64,000 nucleotides of DNA from Actinacidiphila acidipaludis (GCF_019890725.1 NZ_JAINZZ010000003.1:1-64000); one strand, 5' to 3'; counted from the stretch's first letter, positions 1 to 9,065 are shown. Numbers and translations: made by a program. Notes: generated from the letters alone by a model not told the origin.

Positions 1-45
1 CGTCGGATCGAACCCGAGATGGGGGAAGCTACGCGTCACGGCCGC

Positions 46-342
46 TCACTTCTTCCCGTCGGTCTTCAGCGAGTTGGCCAGCTGCAGATCCGCGTCGGCG
101 AACGTCTTGCCGATCTGGTCGATCATGTGAACGGCGTTGTCGGCGTGCTGGCCTATCTGCGATATGCCGTAATGCCAGTCGTCGGCGAAGTCGTGCACGT
201 CGTCGATGAGTTTCGGGGCGCCGACGGATTCACCGTTGGCGTTGCCCATCGTGCGGCTGACGCCGTCCATGCGGTTGGCGATGGTGGAGAACGTCTTTCT
301 CAGGTCTCCCATCACCGTCCCGTTGAGTTGCAGGTCCCCCAT
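46..342 (-). CDS. WXG100-like (ESX) small secreted protein
   Basis: This 98-residue protein has the size and helical-hairpin pattern of WXG100/ESX proteins, which leave the cell through type VII secretion driven by an EccC ATPase. A Trp-x-x-Gly turn (DDWHYG) lies near residue 54 between two amphipathic helices. The C-terminal segment FADADLQLANSL resembles the ESX export signal, with Phe in place of the usual Tyr. No signal peptide is visible. The ATG is preceded by AAAGGACT at about 8 nt. The EccC-type ATPase gene lies about 0.9 kb away on the same strand, which supports a secretion link. The family call is by pattern and length only; the function of the individual protein is unknown. Confidence 0.72.
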   Translation of the reverse strand: MGDLQLNGTVMGDLRKTFSTIANRMDGVSRTMGNANGESVGAPKLIDDVHDFADDWHYGISQIGQHADNAVHMIDQIGKTFADADLQLANSLKTDGKK

Positions 343-558
343 GAAGAATCAGTCCTTTCCCGGCATTCACGAACGCATCGTCAACCCGCGGCGGAGTCTT
401 TGGCCCTACTCTATGGGGCGTCCCCGCGGCAGCCCCACGCTCCGGTCGTCACGGTCCTGCGACAGCTCGGCCCCAAGCCCTCGCGCGCCGTGCCCGCCCT
501 CGCGACCTGCTGGTAACTTGCGGTTCGCTGGATCCACTTCGTACTTGGGGGAACACAG

Positions 559-1035
559 ATGCGTTGCCGTAGCCGTACGTACACAGCAACAGGGATCGCC
601 GCGGCCGCGGTGGCCGCCGCGCTCACGCTGAGCGGGTGCAGCAGTGACAGCGGAGGTCAGAGCGCGAAGTCGCCGAGCGCCGGCGCACCGGCGACCGGCA
701 GCACGCCCAGCTCGGCCGCGCCCGCGACCGCACCGACCTCGACGGCCAGTGGCGACACCTCGCACGGCATCGAAGGGGTGTGGCTGGCCACTCAGGACGG
801 CACGAAGGTCCAGCTCGTCCTCGGCAAGGGCCACGCCGGGCTCACCAGCACCAGCCTGTGCGGCGGGTCCTACACCGACAAGAACGGCATCGGCCTCACC
901 CTGACCTGCATGGACGGCAACAAGCAGCGCACGTCCGGGCACGGCACCCTGGCCTCCGACGGCAACACGCTGACCGTCCAGTGGTCCGGCGGGCTGACCG
1001 ACACGTTCTCCCGCACGGGACTGCCCAGCAACTGA
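559..1035 (+). CDS. Secreted lipoprotein of unknown function
   Basis: The 158-residue product starts with a basic n-region and an Ala-rich hydrophobic segment, followed by the lipobox Leu-Ser-Gly-Cys with the lipidated Cys at residue 27. A Ser/Thr/Ala/Pro-rich linker (about residues 30-70) precedes a small domain that begins GIEGVW and contains two Cys (CGG near 104 and TCMDG near 115) that could form a disulfide. It should be exported, lipidated and held on the outer face of the membrane. GGGGGAAC about 6 nt upstream of the ATG is a good ribosome binding site. I do not recognise the C-terminal domain. It lies between a WXG100-like gene and the EccC-type ATPase but on the opposite strand. Confidence 0.85.
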   Translation: MRCRSRTYTATGIAAAAVAAALTLSGCSSDSGGQSAKSPSAGAPATGSTPSSAAPATAPTSTASGDTSHGIEGVWLATQDGTKVQLVLGKGHAGLTSTSLCGGSYTDKNGIGLTLTCMDGNKQRTSGHGTLASDGNTLTVQWSGGLTDTFSRTGLPSN

Positions 1036-1206
1036 GATCCGGCGGACCCCTCGAGGGCGCTCCCTGGAGCCGCTGCCGAGTCGGCGCAGTCCGGCCGACG
1101 CGCGGTGCCCGACCTGCCCGCGTTCCGGGCCGAGACGTCGACGGGCCGGACCGCCGGTCGCCCGTCGCGGGAATGTCCCCCAGCAGGTGCCCGACCTGGC
1201 GCGACC

Positions 1207-4200
1207 TCAGTCCGCCAGTGGCACGGTCACCGTCTTCGGCTCGCCGTCGCCCAGGTGCAGCAGGGCGCGGCCGGGCGTGACCTGACCGCCGACGCTGCTG
1301 CGGCTGAGCCGAGTGCCGATGAGGTCGCCGCTCATCGTCTGCTGGGGCGAGAGCAGCACACCGCGGCGGGCCTTCTTGGCGTCGACCTGCCAGCCGGAGA
1401 AGCCGGAGCAGATGTCCTCCTCGCCACCCGCGATGACGACGGCCCGGCCGTGGTCGGTGCCGCGCGCGATGATCTCCTTGAGCACGTCACGGGCGTCGCA
1501 GTCCTTGAGCAGCTCCGCGTCGTCGACCAGGACCACCAGCCGGCTGCCCTCCGCCTCCTCCAGCGCCTTGGACAGTTCGTCCGCCGGTATGTCGCTGTCG
1601 GTGAAGGTGCGGACGACGCCGGGAGCGCCGGCGAGTTCACGCAAGGGCGAGGGCCGCGGGGCGGCGATCACCATCTTGACGCCCTGGTTCTGGTAGCTGC
1701 GCGCCATGGCCATCAGCAGGGTGGAGCGGCCGGACTTGCCCGGGCCCCCGATGATGAACGCCGGCAGGCCGTCCGACAGGTCGGGGCCGTAGCCGGTGAG
1801 CTCGTCGCCGCCGACGCCGACCAGCGCCCACAGCGGGTTCCGCGCCGCGTCGGGGTCGCGCATCTCCCAGGCGTCGGCGAACGACAGCCGGGACGGCAGC
1901 ACGTCCACCCGGAACGGACGGCGGGAGCGCGGCAGGTCCGCGTCCCGTGCCGCGGCGGCCTCGCCGATCGCGGTGAGCGCCGCGGCCTGGCCCTGCCCGG
2001 TGGCGTCGCCGCTGAGCATGGCGACCTGGAGCTCGATCGCGGACTCAGAGCGGTAGGCGCGGCCGGGCTGGATCTCCTCGGGAACCTTGCGCGGGTTGAC
2101 GGCGATCAGCGAGAAGTCGCCGCGGTCCGCGAGCCGGAACGCGATCTTGTCCTCGGTGAGCGTGGAGATGCGGCCGGCCATCAGCGTCCGGTCGCCGGTG
2201 ATGATCAGGTGGATGCCGACCGACGCGCCCTCGCGCAGGAACGTGAACACCTCGTCGGTGAGTGCGCCGTGGTCCAGCTCGCCGAGTGAGGGGGTGAAGC
2301 CCTCCCAGCGGTCGAGCAGGATCACGATGTGCGGCAGCCGTTCCTCCGCCGTACCGGCGGCGGCGCGCTGTTCGCCGATGTCCGCGAACCCGTCGGCGGC
2401 CAGCAGCTCCTGGCGGCGCGTCATCTCCGCCTTGAGGCGGCCGATCAGGCGGATCGCCCGCTCGGACTGCGAACGGCCGACCACCGCACCGCAGTGCGGC
2501 AGCTTGGTCAGGGCGTTCAGTGCGCCGTTGCCGCAGTCGATGCCGTAGAGGTGGAGGTCCGCGGTGGACAGCGTGCGGGCCAGCGAGCCGGCGATGGTGC
2601 GCAGCAGTTGTGAGCGGCCCGAACGCGGTGCGCCCGCGGCCAGTAGGTGGCCGAAGGTGTGGAAGTCGACGGCGACCGGCCTGCGGGACTGCAGCGCCGG
2701 CAGGTCCTCGACGCCGTAGGGGGCCGGGGGCAGCGAGCCCTGGGGGATCGGCAGCGGCAGTTCGTCGAGGAGGATCGCGTCCGGCAGCGCGGGGAGCCAC
2801 GGGCTGTGCTGGGCGGGGATGCCCATGCGCTCGTTGGCCGCGCAGATCGCCTCGACCAGCACCTTCAGGTCGGTGATCTCGTCGTCCTCACCCTTGGCGC
2901 CCGCCGGGCGCTGCGGGGCACTCCGGCCGAGTTGCGACCAGTCGACGACGCTCACCCAGGGCGCCACCGCGACGTTCTCGACCGCCCCGGGGCGCCGGCC
3001 GCCGACGCGGCCGGACTGGAACGGCACGAGCGAGGTGGCGCCGAGCCGCACATAGGCGCGGCCGGGCGTGGACTTGGAGATGTTGCCGGCGTCGGGGGCG
3101 TCGATGACGTCCGAGGACTCGCTGCCGTCGGTGACGCGCAACGCGATGCGCAGATTGGTGTTGGCCCGGATCTCCGGCGAGACCACGCCGCTCGGGCGCT
3201 GCGTCGCCAGGATGAGGTGGATGCCCAGGGAACGGCCTCGCTGGGCGATGTTGACCAGACCGGTGACGAAGTCGGGGAGTTCACGGACCATCGAGGCGAA
3301 CTCGTCGATGACGATCAGCAGCCGCGGCATCGGATTGAGATCCGGCTGCCGCTTGAGCAGGTCCGTGTAGTCCTCGATGTCCTTGGCCCCCGCCTCGGCC
3401 AGGATGTGCTCGCGGCGCTTCAGCTCGGCGCCGAGGGACTCCAGGGCACGTTCGACGAGATGGGCGTCGAGGTCGGTGACCATGCCGACGGTGTGCGGGA
3501 GCTGCACGCAGTCCTTGAACGCCGAACCGCCCTTGTAGTCGACGAGCACGAAGGTCATCGCTTCGGGGGTGTTCGCGACCGCCAGCGAGGCCACGATGGT
3601 CTGCAGCAGCTCCGACTTGCCCGAACCGGTGGTTCCCGCGATGAGGCCGTGCGGGCCGTCCTTGCGGATGTCTATCGCGAACGGGCCGTCGTAGGACTCG
3701 CCGACCACGGCCTGGGTGGAGATCGGGCTCATCCGCCAGCGGGCCGTGATGGCGTCCTCGGTCGGCGGTTCGAGCTGGAGGACGTCGAGCAGCCGGCTGG
3801 CCGCGGGGATCGCGGAATCCTCGGCGTCGCCGCTGATGTCGCGGATCGGGGACAGGCAGCGGGCCAGCCGGGCGCACCACGCGGGCGACACCAGATCGGG
3901 GCGCACCTTGCGGATGCGGGCGGCGCCGGCCTGCTCCACCCGCAGCCGGAAGGCGCCGAACGCGGGCTCCACCGGAACCGCCTGGGCCTGCTGGGAGCCG
4001 GCGTACCAGGCGTTGATCGAGGGGAATCCGCCCTGCGGACCGCTGTTGACGCTCGCCTGCGCCACCGACGCGACCTGCGCGGGCTCGGCGACCGCGGCCT
4101 CGAACTCGGCGATGACCACCGCCTGGCACTCGCCGGGCAGGAACCGCTCCTCGGAGTCCAGGCAGATCATGAACATCCCGACGCCCGGGCCCTCGCGCAG

Positions 4201-5745
4201 CAGTTGCACCACGCCGGGCATGGCCCGCAGGCGGCGTGAGCCGTCGAGGACCACGATGATGTCGGGGTCCTTGAAGAAGGCCGCGTGGTTGGCGGCGCTG
4301 CCCGCCTTGGCCTTGGCCTTCTGCCGTCCGTCCAGGATCGAGCCGAGCTCGGCGATACGCGCCGCCACCGTCTCGGCGTCGGTGCCCATCAGGCTGCTGG
4401 CGTCCTGGCCGTCGGTGGGCCGGGCGTGCGGCAGCCAGCGCACCCAGTCCCAGCTGTCCCGGCCCGACTGCTCGGTGAGGACGTAGAACTGCACGTCCAT
4501 CGGGCTGCTGAGAGCGGCGGCCTGCGCCACCGCCCAACGGCCCATCGCCCGGGCGCCGTCACCCGGGGCGGCGAAACCGATCACGCCCAGGCGGCGCAAC
4601 TCCACGGCGACCGGGGCGTCGTCGATCTCCCAGGTGACCTTGCGCCGGTGCTCCTCCTGCTCCGGGTCGTCGAGGACGACCTCGGACGGCAGCTTGGCGG
4701 TCCCGACGCGGATCAGCAGATGGTCCGCGTCGCCGCGCCGCCGCTCCCAGAGGCGGGTGCGCGGACCCGTCGCGGTGTTGAGCACCGTCGCTGGATCGGG
4801 TGATGCCGCAGCACGGTCGCTGCGCTCGAGTTCGAGGGCGGTGTGGGCGTCCTGCTCGATCCGGTCCTTGCGCTCGCGGTACTCGGTGACCGTCTTGGCG
4901 AAGGACTTGCGGCCGTTCTTCTTGTCCAGGAAGTAGTTGCCGACCATGACCATCGGGCTGACGACCGCCATGATCAGGTACGTCATGCGGTGCATCATGA
5001 ACGCCATCGTGACGGCCATGACCAGCGGCATGAGCGCCATCAGCCACGGCAGGGGCCGGGCGTTGGGCTCCTTCGGGGGGCTCGGCAGCCGGAAGAGCGT
5101 GGTGCGCTCCGGCGGGGACAGCCGCGGCGGCCGGTTGTACTCGTAGGTCGCCCCGTCCTCGCCCGGGTGCAGAGCGGCGTTCGGCGGGATATAGGGGCCG
5201 AGCTCCAGGAGGCTGTTGCCCAGAGCGAGTTGACCGCCGAGCGGCCACTCCTTCGTCTCGGCACCGACCGTCACCTGGCAGGTGCCGCCCATGCCGACGG
5301 TCAGGACCGCCGCGCGATCGGCGAGTTCGGAGTCGTCGATGCGGATCCTCGCCGAGGGCCCGCGCCCTATCTCCACCTTGCCGATGTCCAGTCGGTGCAC
5401 GCCGCCGGCGTCCGGGCCGCCGGCGACGCGGAGTTCCACCACACCGGCCGGCTCGCCCGGCAGACAGCCGGCCGGGTCGTACAGACTGACCACCGCGCCC
5501 TCGCGCAGCGGCGACTGGGCCACCGACCAACCGGGGTCGACCGCGTAGCCGTCCACATACACCGCGGGAGCGCCGGGCATACGCGAGGCGCCGCCGGCGA
5601 TGGAGATGATCTCGGCGCCGCCCCCGCCCACTTTCTGCCCGAGCTCGCGCGCCACATCGGCGACGGTCGAGGCCGGATCGGTGTCGACCACTACATCGGC
5701 GCGGTCCCCGCCGAGCGGGTCGACCACGGTCAACGACAGACGCAC
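1207..5745 (-). CDS. eccC: FHA-containing EccC-type FtsK/SpoIIIE ATPase (type VII secretion motor)
   Basis: This about 1512-residue protein is a membrane-bound motor ATPase of the EccC/EssC family that drives export of WXG100-type substrates. The N-terminus (about 1-95) is beta-rich. A forkhead-associated-like domain follows (about 105-195, with EIGRGPSARIRIDDSELA). Two transmembrane helices lie near 235-285, and then three FtsK-type ATPase domains. Domain 1 has a canonical P-loop GTTGSGKSELL near 705 and Walker B LLIVIDEF near 810. Domains 2 and 3 have P-loops GAPRSGRSQLL (near 1038) and GGPGKSGRSTLL (near 1333) with Arg in place of the catalytic Lys, so they are probably regulatory. The frame is open well upstream, but the GTG at 5745 follows GAGGAA by 5 nt and begins the conserved sequence. 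The FHA layout is closer to Firmicute EssC than to mycobacterial EccC. Confidence 0.9.
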   Translation of the reverse strand: MRLSLTVVDPLGGDRADVVVDTDPASTVADVARELGQKVGGGGAEIISIAGGASRMPGAPAVYVDGYAVDPGWSVAQSPLREGAVVSLYDPAGCLPGEPAGVVELRVAGGPDAGGVHRLDIGKVEIGRGPSARIRIDDSELADRAAVLTVGMGGTCQVTVGAETKEWPLGGQLALGNSLLELGPYIPPNAALHPGEDGATYEYNRPPRLSPPERTTLFRLPSPPKEPNARPLPWLMALMPLVMAVTMAFMMHRMTYLIMAVVSPMVMVGNYFLDKKNGRKSFAKTVTEYRERKDRIEQDAHTALELERSDRAAASPDPATVLNTATGPRTRLWERRRGDADHLLIRVGTAKLPSEVVLDDPEQEEHRRKVTWEIDDAPVAVELRRLGVIGFAAPGDGARAMGRWAVAQAAALSSPMDVQFYVLTEQSGRDSWDWVRWLPHARPTDGQDASSLMGTDAETVAARIAELGSILDGRQKAKAKAGSAANHAAFFKDPDIIVVLDGSRRLRAMPGVVQLLREGPGVGMFMICLDSEERFLPGECQAVVIAEFEAAVAEPAQVASVAQASVNSGPQGGFPSINAWYAGSQQAQAVPVEPAFGAFRLRVEQAGAARIRKVRPDLVSPAWCARLARCLSPIRDISGDAEDSAIPAASRLLDVLQLEPPTEDAITARWRMSPISTQAVVGESYDGPFAIDIRKDGPHGLIAGTTGSGKSELLQTIVASLAVANTPEAMTFVLVDYKGGSAFKDCVQLPHTVGMVTDLDAHLVERALESLGAELKRREHILAEAGAKDIEDYTDLLKRQPDLNPMPRLLIVIDEFASMVRELPDFVTGLVNIAQRGRSLGIHLILATQRPSGVVSPEIRANTNLRIALRVTDGSESSDVIDAPDAGNISKSTPGRAYVRLGATSLVPFQSGRVGGRRPGAVENVAVAPWVSVVDWSQLGRSAPQRPAGAKGEDDEITDLKVLVEAICAANERMGIPAQHSPWLPALPDAILLDELPLPIPQGSLPPAPYGVEDLPALQSRRPVAVDFHTFGHLLAAGAPRSGRSQLLRTIAGSLARTLSTADLHLYGIDCGNGALNALTKLPHCGAVVGRSQSERAIRLIGRLKAEMTRRQELLAADGFADIGEQRAAAGTAEERLPHIVILLDRWEGFTPSLGELDHGALTDEVFTFLREGASVGIHLIITGDRTLMAGRISTLTEDKIAFRLADRGDFSLIAVNPRKVPEEIQPGRAYRSESAIELQVAMLSGDATGQGQAAALTAIGEAAAARDADLPRSRRPFRVDVLPSRLSFADAWEMRDPDAARNPLWALVGVGGDELTGYGPDLSDGLPAFIIGGPGKSGRSTLLMAMARSYQNQGVKMVIAAPRPSPLRELAGAPGVVRTFTDSDIPADELSKALEEAEGSRLVVLVDDAELLKDCDARDVLKEIIARGTDHGRAVVIAGGEEDICSGFSGWQVDAKKARRGVLLSPQQTMSGDLIGTRLSRSSVGGQVTPGRALLHLGDGEPKTVTVPLAD

Positions 5746-5776
5746 GGCGTTCCTCGTTCCCCCGGGAATCGGCTTG

Positions 5777-5794
5777 GTTATCAAGGACGATAAC
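5777..5794. promoter_or_regulatory. Inverted repeat upstream of eccC-type gene
   Basis: GTTATC and GATAAC form a perfect 6-bp inverted repeat around a 6-bp spacer. It lies 32-50 bp upstream of the GTG start of the secretion ATPase gene. The position fits an operator or promoter-overlapping site; no regulator is known for it. Confidence 0.4.
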
Positions 5795-5829
5795 GGCAAC
5801 AGACGCCTCACGGGACGGCAGGTGCTACG

Positions 5830-5862
5830 CCTGTGGATAACTTGCGCGGGTTTATCCACAGG
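5830..5862. promoter_or_regulatory. Inverted pair of perfect DnaA boxes
   Basis: CCTGTGGATAA and TTATCCACAGG are perfect 11-bp inverted copies separated by 11 bp. Each arm contains TTATCCACA, the consensus DnaA box. The site could bind DnaA as a transcription factor or titration site, or be an operator that happens to match. There is no dnaA, dnaN or box cluster here, so it is not an origin. Confidence 0.55.
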
Positions 5863-5963
5863 GCGAGATCGAGGCTGGACACAGGCCCGGTCGGGGATGG
5901 CACAGTGGTGTCGAAGCCGGACCAAAGAGGGGTGGGCGGGGCGGGAGTTGCAGCACGCAGCGT

Positions 5964-5982
5964 GAGATGGCCATGCCATCTC
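5964..5982. promoter_or_regulatory. Inverted repeat upstream of tad promoter
   Basis: GAGATGGC and GCCATCTC form a perfect 8-bp inverted repeat with a 3-bp centre. It lies about 50 bp upstream of the proposed -35 element of the pilus operon, a usual place for an activator or repressor dimer site. No cognate regulator is identified. Confidence 0.45.
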
Positions 5983-6033
5983 TGCCGTTCCGTTCTGTTG
6001 CAAGGCTGTGAGTCGCTTGTCACGGGATGTGCC

Positions 6034-6063
6034 TTGAGGGTGTTTCGAGGGCGCTGATAGCGT
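6034..6063 (+). promoter_or_regulatory. Candidate housekeeping promoter for tad operon
   Basis: TTGAGG at 6034-6039 and TAGCGT at 6058-6063 are separated by 18 bp and match the usual -35/-10 pattern of Streptomyces vegetative promoters. Transcription would start near 6070, giving a leader of about 100 nt before the GTG at 6174. Confidence 0.5.
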
Positions 6064-6173
6064 GCGGTGACTTGACATCGGCTTTGCGGGACGTCGCCGG
6101 ACTGGAGCGCGACGATCTCTCCCCACGCAACCGATCTCGACAAGCAACACGCCGGCTCGACGGGGGCAGTGAC

Positions 6174-6938
6174 GTGAAGACCAGGGAACGATCCGCTGCG
6201 GGCGGCGGTGGCAGCCGCCGTGCGGTTCCTGCGCCGGCGATGGGTGCGCCGGTGGGCGGAGAGCGGCTGCCGATGGCGCCGCGTGAGCGCAAGCCCGCGC
6301 TCGCCGCACTGGCCGTACTGCTCATTCTCGTGGGCGCTCTGGGCGCCACCGTCATGGTGATGCGCGCGGGCAACAAGATCGAGGTCGTCGAGATCAAGGC
6401 GAACGTCGCCGCCGGGCAGCCCATCCCCGCGTCGGCCATCGAGGACGTGGAGATCTCCGACGTCAGCGGCATCCAGTTCATCCGCTGGGGCCAGCGCGGC
6501 GACCTCGCCCAGCACTACACGGCCGCGACCAACCTGGTCCCCGGCACGCTGCTCACCCTGCCGATGATCACCAAGGGAACCGGTGGCCTGGCCCCCGGCA
6601 AGTCCATCGTCGGACTGTCCCTGAAGGACGGTCAGTTCCCGCACGGTCTGAAGGCCGGTGACACCGTCGCCGCCTACCGCGTGGGCAACGACGTCTCCAA
6701 GAGCAGCTCCGGCAGCGGTTCCGGAAGCGGCTCCAGCGGCAGCGGCGACTCCCTCGGCACCGACACCACGCGGATCAGCGAGAACGTCATCGTGCAGGAA
6801 GTCGTGGGCTCCTCCGGCGACTTCAGCTCGGGTGACACGTCGGTGAAGGTGCTCGTCGACTCCACCGTCGCCGGCCCGCTGACGATCGCGGCCGCCGCCG
6901 GCGACGTCGCCCTGGTACTGGTCTCCGGCAAGAACTGA
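6174..6938 (+). CDS. SAF-domain (CpaB/RcpC-like) pilus assembly protein
   Basis: The about 254-residue product has a basic, Gly-rich cytoplasmic start, one transmembrane helix (about residues 42-65) and an extracytoplasmic SAF domain beginning near IEVVEIKANVAAGQPIPASAIEDV. CpaB/RcpC proteins of this architecture are accessory subunits of Tad pilus assembly. A Ser/Gly-rich linker (around 178-195) interrupts the C-terminal half. The frame is open from 6027, but the GTG at 6174 follows a GGGGGC motif and starts a normal N-terminus. It is the first gene of the operon and lies 19 bp before the TadZ-like gene. The SAF call is strong; the pilus role is inferred from context. Confidence 0.82.
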   Translation: MKTRERSAAGGGGSRRAVPAPAMGAPVGGERLPMAPRERKPALAALAVLLILVGALGATVMVMRAGNKIEVVEIKANVAAGQPIPASAIEDVEISDVSGIQFIRWGQRGDLAQHYTAATNLVPGTLLTLPMITKGTGGLAPGKSIVGLSLKDGQFPHGLKAGDTVAAYRVGNDVSKSSSGSGSGSGSSGSGDSLGTDTTRISENVIVQEVVGSSGDFSSGDTSVKVLVDSTVAGPLTIAAAAGDVALVLVSGKN

Positions 6939-6957
6939 ACGAGCGGGCGCAGACGTC

Positions 6958-7761
6958 ATGGCACTGATCACGATCGCCGCCGACAAGGGCTCACCGGGCG
7001 TCACCACGACCGCAGTCGCACTGGCCGCCGTATGGCCCCGGCGCGTCCTGCTAGCCGAGGCCGACCCGGCGGGCGGCGACCTCGTCTACCGCGCGCGAGC
7101 CGCTCACGGCGGCGTGCTCGACCCCAACTCCGGCATGCTCTCACTGGCCGCCACCGCCCGACGCGGCCTGGCCGCCGAGCAGTTGTGGGACCACGCCCAG
7201 CCGCTCACCGGCGGGCTCGACGTCCTGGTGGGGCTGGGCAGCGCCGAGCAGGCCGCCGGTCTGACGGGCCTGTGGCCGATGCTCGGGCAGGCGTTCGCCA
7301 CGCTCGCCGAGTCGCCCAACGGCGCCGCCGACGTCATCGCGGACTGCGGCCGGGTCGGCGCCGACTCACCCACCATGGACCTGTTCGCGCACTCCTCGCT
7401 CCTGCTGCTGGTCTCCCGTACCGAGCCGGAGAACCTCGCCCGCGTGCGCGACCGCGCCGGAGCCCTGTCGGCCAAGCTGCACGGCTCCCAGCGGGGCGCC
7501 GCCGCAGCCCTCGGCCAGCCGCCGATCGGCATCCTGCTCATCGCCGACCCCGGCCACAGCGCCCGGATCGCCGCCCAGGTCAACGACATGCTGGTGGCGT
7601 CGCAGATCTCCGCCCGGGTCGTCGGCACCATCGCCCACGACCCCGCCGGCGCCGAGATGCTCAACAGCCGCCGCCGCGGGCGCCTCGACAAGTCGCTGCT
7701 GATCCGCTCGGCCCGCCAGATCACCGCCGACGTGCCCCAGAGGTACGGGGTCTTCCGATGA
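6958..7761 (+). CDS. TadZ/CpaE-like MinD-family ATPase
   Basis: This 267-residue protein belongs to the ParA/MinD superfamily. The N-terminus carries a deviant Walker A (ADKGSPGVTTTAVALA), and LLAEADPAGGDL matches the switch region. TadZ/CpaE proteins localise the Tad secretion machine at the membrane. It sits between the SAF gene and the TadA ATPase gene, and its TGA overlaps the next ATG (ATGA), so the two are translationally coupled. The final segment (ITADVPQRYGVFR) is short and basic. The role is from family and context. Confidence 0.82.
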   Translation: MALITIAADKGSPGVTTTAVALAAVWPRRVLLAEADPAGGDLVYRARAAHGGVLDPNSGMLSLAATARRGLAAEQLWDHAQPLTGGLDVLVGLGSAEQAAGLTGLWPMLGQAFATLAESPNGAADVIADCGRVGADSPTMDLFAHSSLLLLVSRTEPENLARVRDRAGALSAKLHGSQRGAAAALGQPPIGILLIADPGHSARIAAQVNDMLVASQISARVVGTIAHDPAGAEMLNSRRRGRLDKSLLIRSARQITADVPQRYGVFR

Positions 7762-9065
7762 GCGAGGTGGACCACCAGCTCGTCAAGCGCTTCCGTCAGG
7801 AAGCGGGCGACCGCATCGCCGAGCAGCGGCGGCTGGACCAGGCGGCCAACCGCATGGCGATGTCGGCCGAGGACGAGCGGCACTTCGCGCGGGCGATCAT
7901 CGCCCAGATCCTTGAGGAGTACGCGCGCGCCGAGATCACCATCGGGCGCACCCCGCCGGACGCCCAGGCCGAGGAGGCGTACGCCGCCGCGGTGCACGCC
8001 GCGCTGTTCGGCGTCGGCCGGCTGCAGCCGCTGCTGGACGACCCCGAGGTCGAGAACATCGACATCAACGGCTGCGACCAGGTCTTCGTCGGCTACTCCG
8101 ACGGCCGTGAACTCCAGGTGGAGCCGGTCGCCGAGACCGACGAGGAACTGGTCGAGCTGATCCAGGTGCTCGGCGCCTACTCCGGTCTCTCGTCGCGGCC
8201 GTTCGACTCCGCCAACCCGCAGCTCGACCTGCGGCTGCCGGACGGCTCGCGTCTGTCCGCGGTCATGGACGTCACGCGCCGTCCCGCGCTGTCCATCCGC
8301 CGCGCGCGCCTCGGCAAGGTCTTCCTCACCGACCTCGTCGGCAACTACACGCTCACGCCCGAGCTGGGATCCTTCCTCTCCTCCTGCGTCCTGGCCAGGA
8401 AGAACGTGATGATCGCCGGCGCCACCAACGCGGGCAAGACCACGCTGCTGCGGGCCTTGGCCAACGTCATCCCGGCGCACGAGCGGCTGATCACCGTCGA
8501 GCGCGCCCTGGAACTCGGCCTGGACCAGTTCCCCGAACTCCACCCCAACGTGGTGGCGTTCGAGGAACGGCTGCCCAACTCCGAGGGGCTGGGCGCGATC
8601 TCCATGGCCGAACTCGTCCGCCGCTCCCTGCGTATGAACCCCTCACGGGTCATCGTCGGTGAGGTCCTCGGCGACGAGATCGTGACCATGCTCAACGCCA
8701 TGTCCCAGGGCAACGACGGTTCGCTCTCCACGATCCACGCCAACAGCTCCGCCGAGGTGTTCAACCGCATCTCCACCTACGCCCTGCAGGCCCGGGAGCG
8801 CCTGCCGGTCGAGGCGTCCCAGATGCTGGTGGCGGGAGCGATCGACTTCGTCGTGTTCGTCCAGCGGCGCAACGACTTCCAGCGCGGCGGCACCCTGCGC
8901 CGCGTCGTGACCTCCGTCCGTGAGGTCAACGGCGTCGACGGACGCGTCCTTTCCAGCGAGGTCTTCGCCGAGGGGCCGGACGGCGTGGCCATGCCGCACG
9001 CGCCGATCTCCTGCCTCGAGGAACTCCTCGCCAACGGCTACCAGCCCACGGGGGTGTGGCGGTGA
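7758..9065 (+). CDS. tadA: TadA/CpaF-type secretion ATPase
   Basis: This about 435-residue protein is the hexameric motor ATPase of Tad/type IV-like pilus assembly. It has the long helical N-terminal region typical of CpaF, a Walker A at about 220-228 (GATNAGKTTLL), Asp/Glu box residues, a Walker B region (RVIVGEVLGDE, near 298) and the conserved STIHANSS histidine motif. The ATG at 7758 overlaps the stop of the TadZ-like gene by 4 bases. The reading frame is open far upstream, but that part overlaps tadZ and has no family similarity. The call is firm. Confidence 0.95.
   Translation: MSEVDHQLVKRFRQEAGDRIAEQRRLDQAANRMAMSAEDERHFARAIIAQILEEYARAEITIGRTPPDAQAEEAYAAAVHAALFGVGRLQPLLDDPEVENIDINGCDQVFVGYSDGRELQVEPVAETDEELVELIQVLGAYSGLSSRPFDSANPQLDLRLPDGSRLSAVMDVTRRPALSIRRARLGKVFLTDLVGNYTLTPELGSFLSSCVLARKNVMIAGATNAGKTTLLRALANVIPAHERLITVERALELGLDQFPELHPNVVAFEERLPNSEGLGAISMAELVRRSLRMNPSRVIVGEVLGDEIVTMLNAMSQGNDGSLSTIHANSSAEVFNRISTYALQARERLPVEASQMLVAGAIDFVVFVQRRNDFQRGGTLRRVVTSVREVNGVDGRVLSSEVFAEGPDGVAMPHAPISCLEELLANGYQPTGVWR

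Larger units (their letters stand above)
5746..6173. promoter_or_regulatory. Divergent regulatory region between eccC-type gene and tad operon
   Basis: This 428-bp gene-free stretch separates the leftward secretion ATPase gene from the rightward pilus operon. It carries three perfect inverted repeats (5777-5794, 5830-5862 and 5964-5982) and a housekeeping-type promoter (6034-6063), listed separately. It is less GC-rich than its neighbours. I see no convincing small gene in it. Confidence 0.7.

Noticed and set aside
5830..5862. Replication origin
   Set aside because: Only two DnaA boxes are present, without dnaA, dnaN, AT-rich unwinding element or more boxes.
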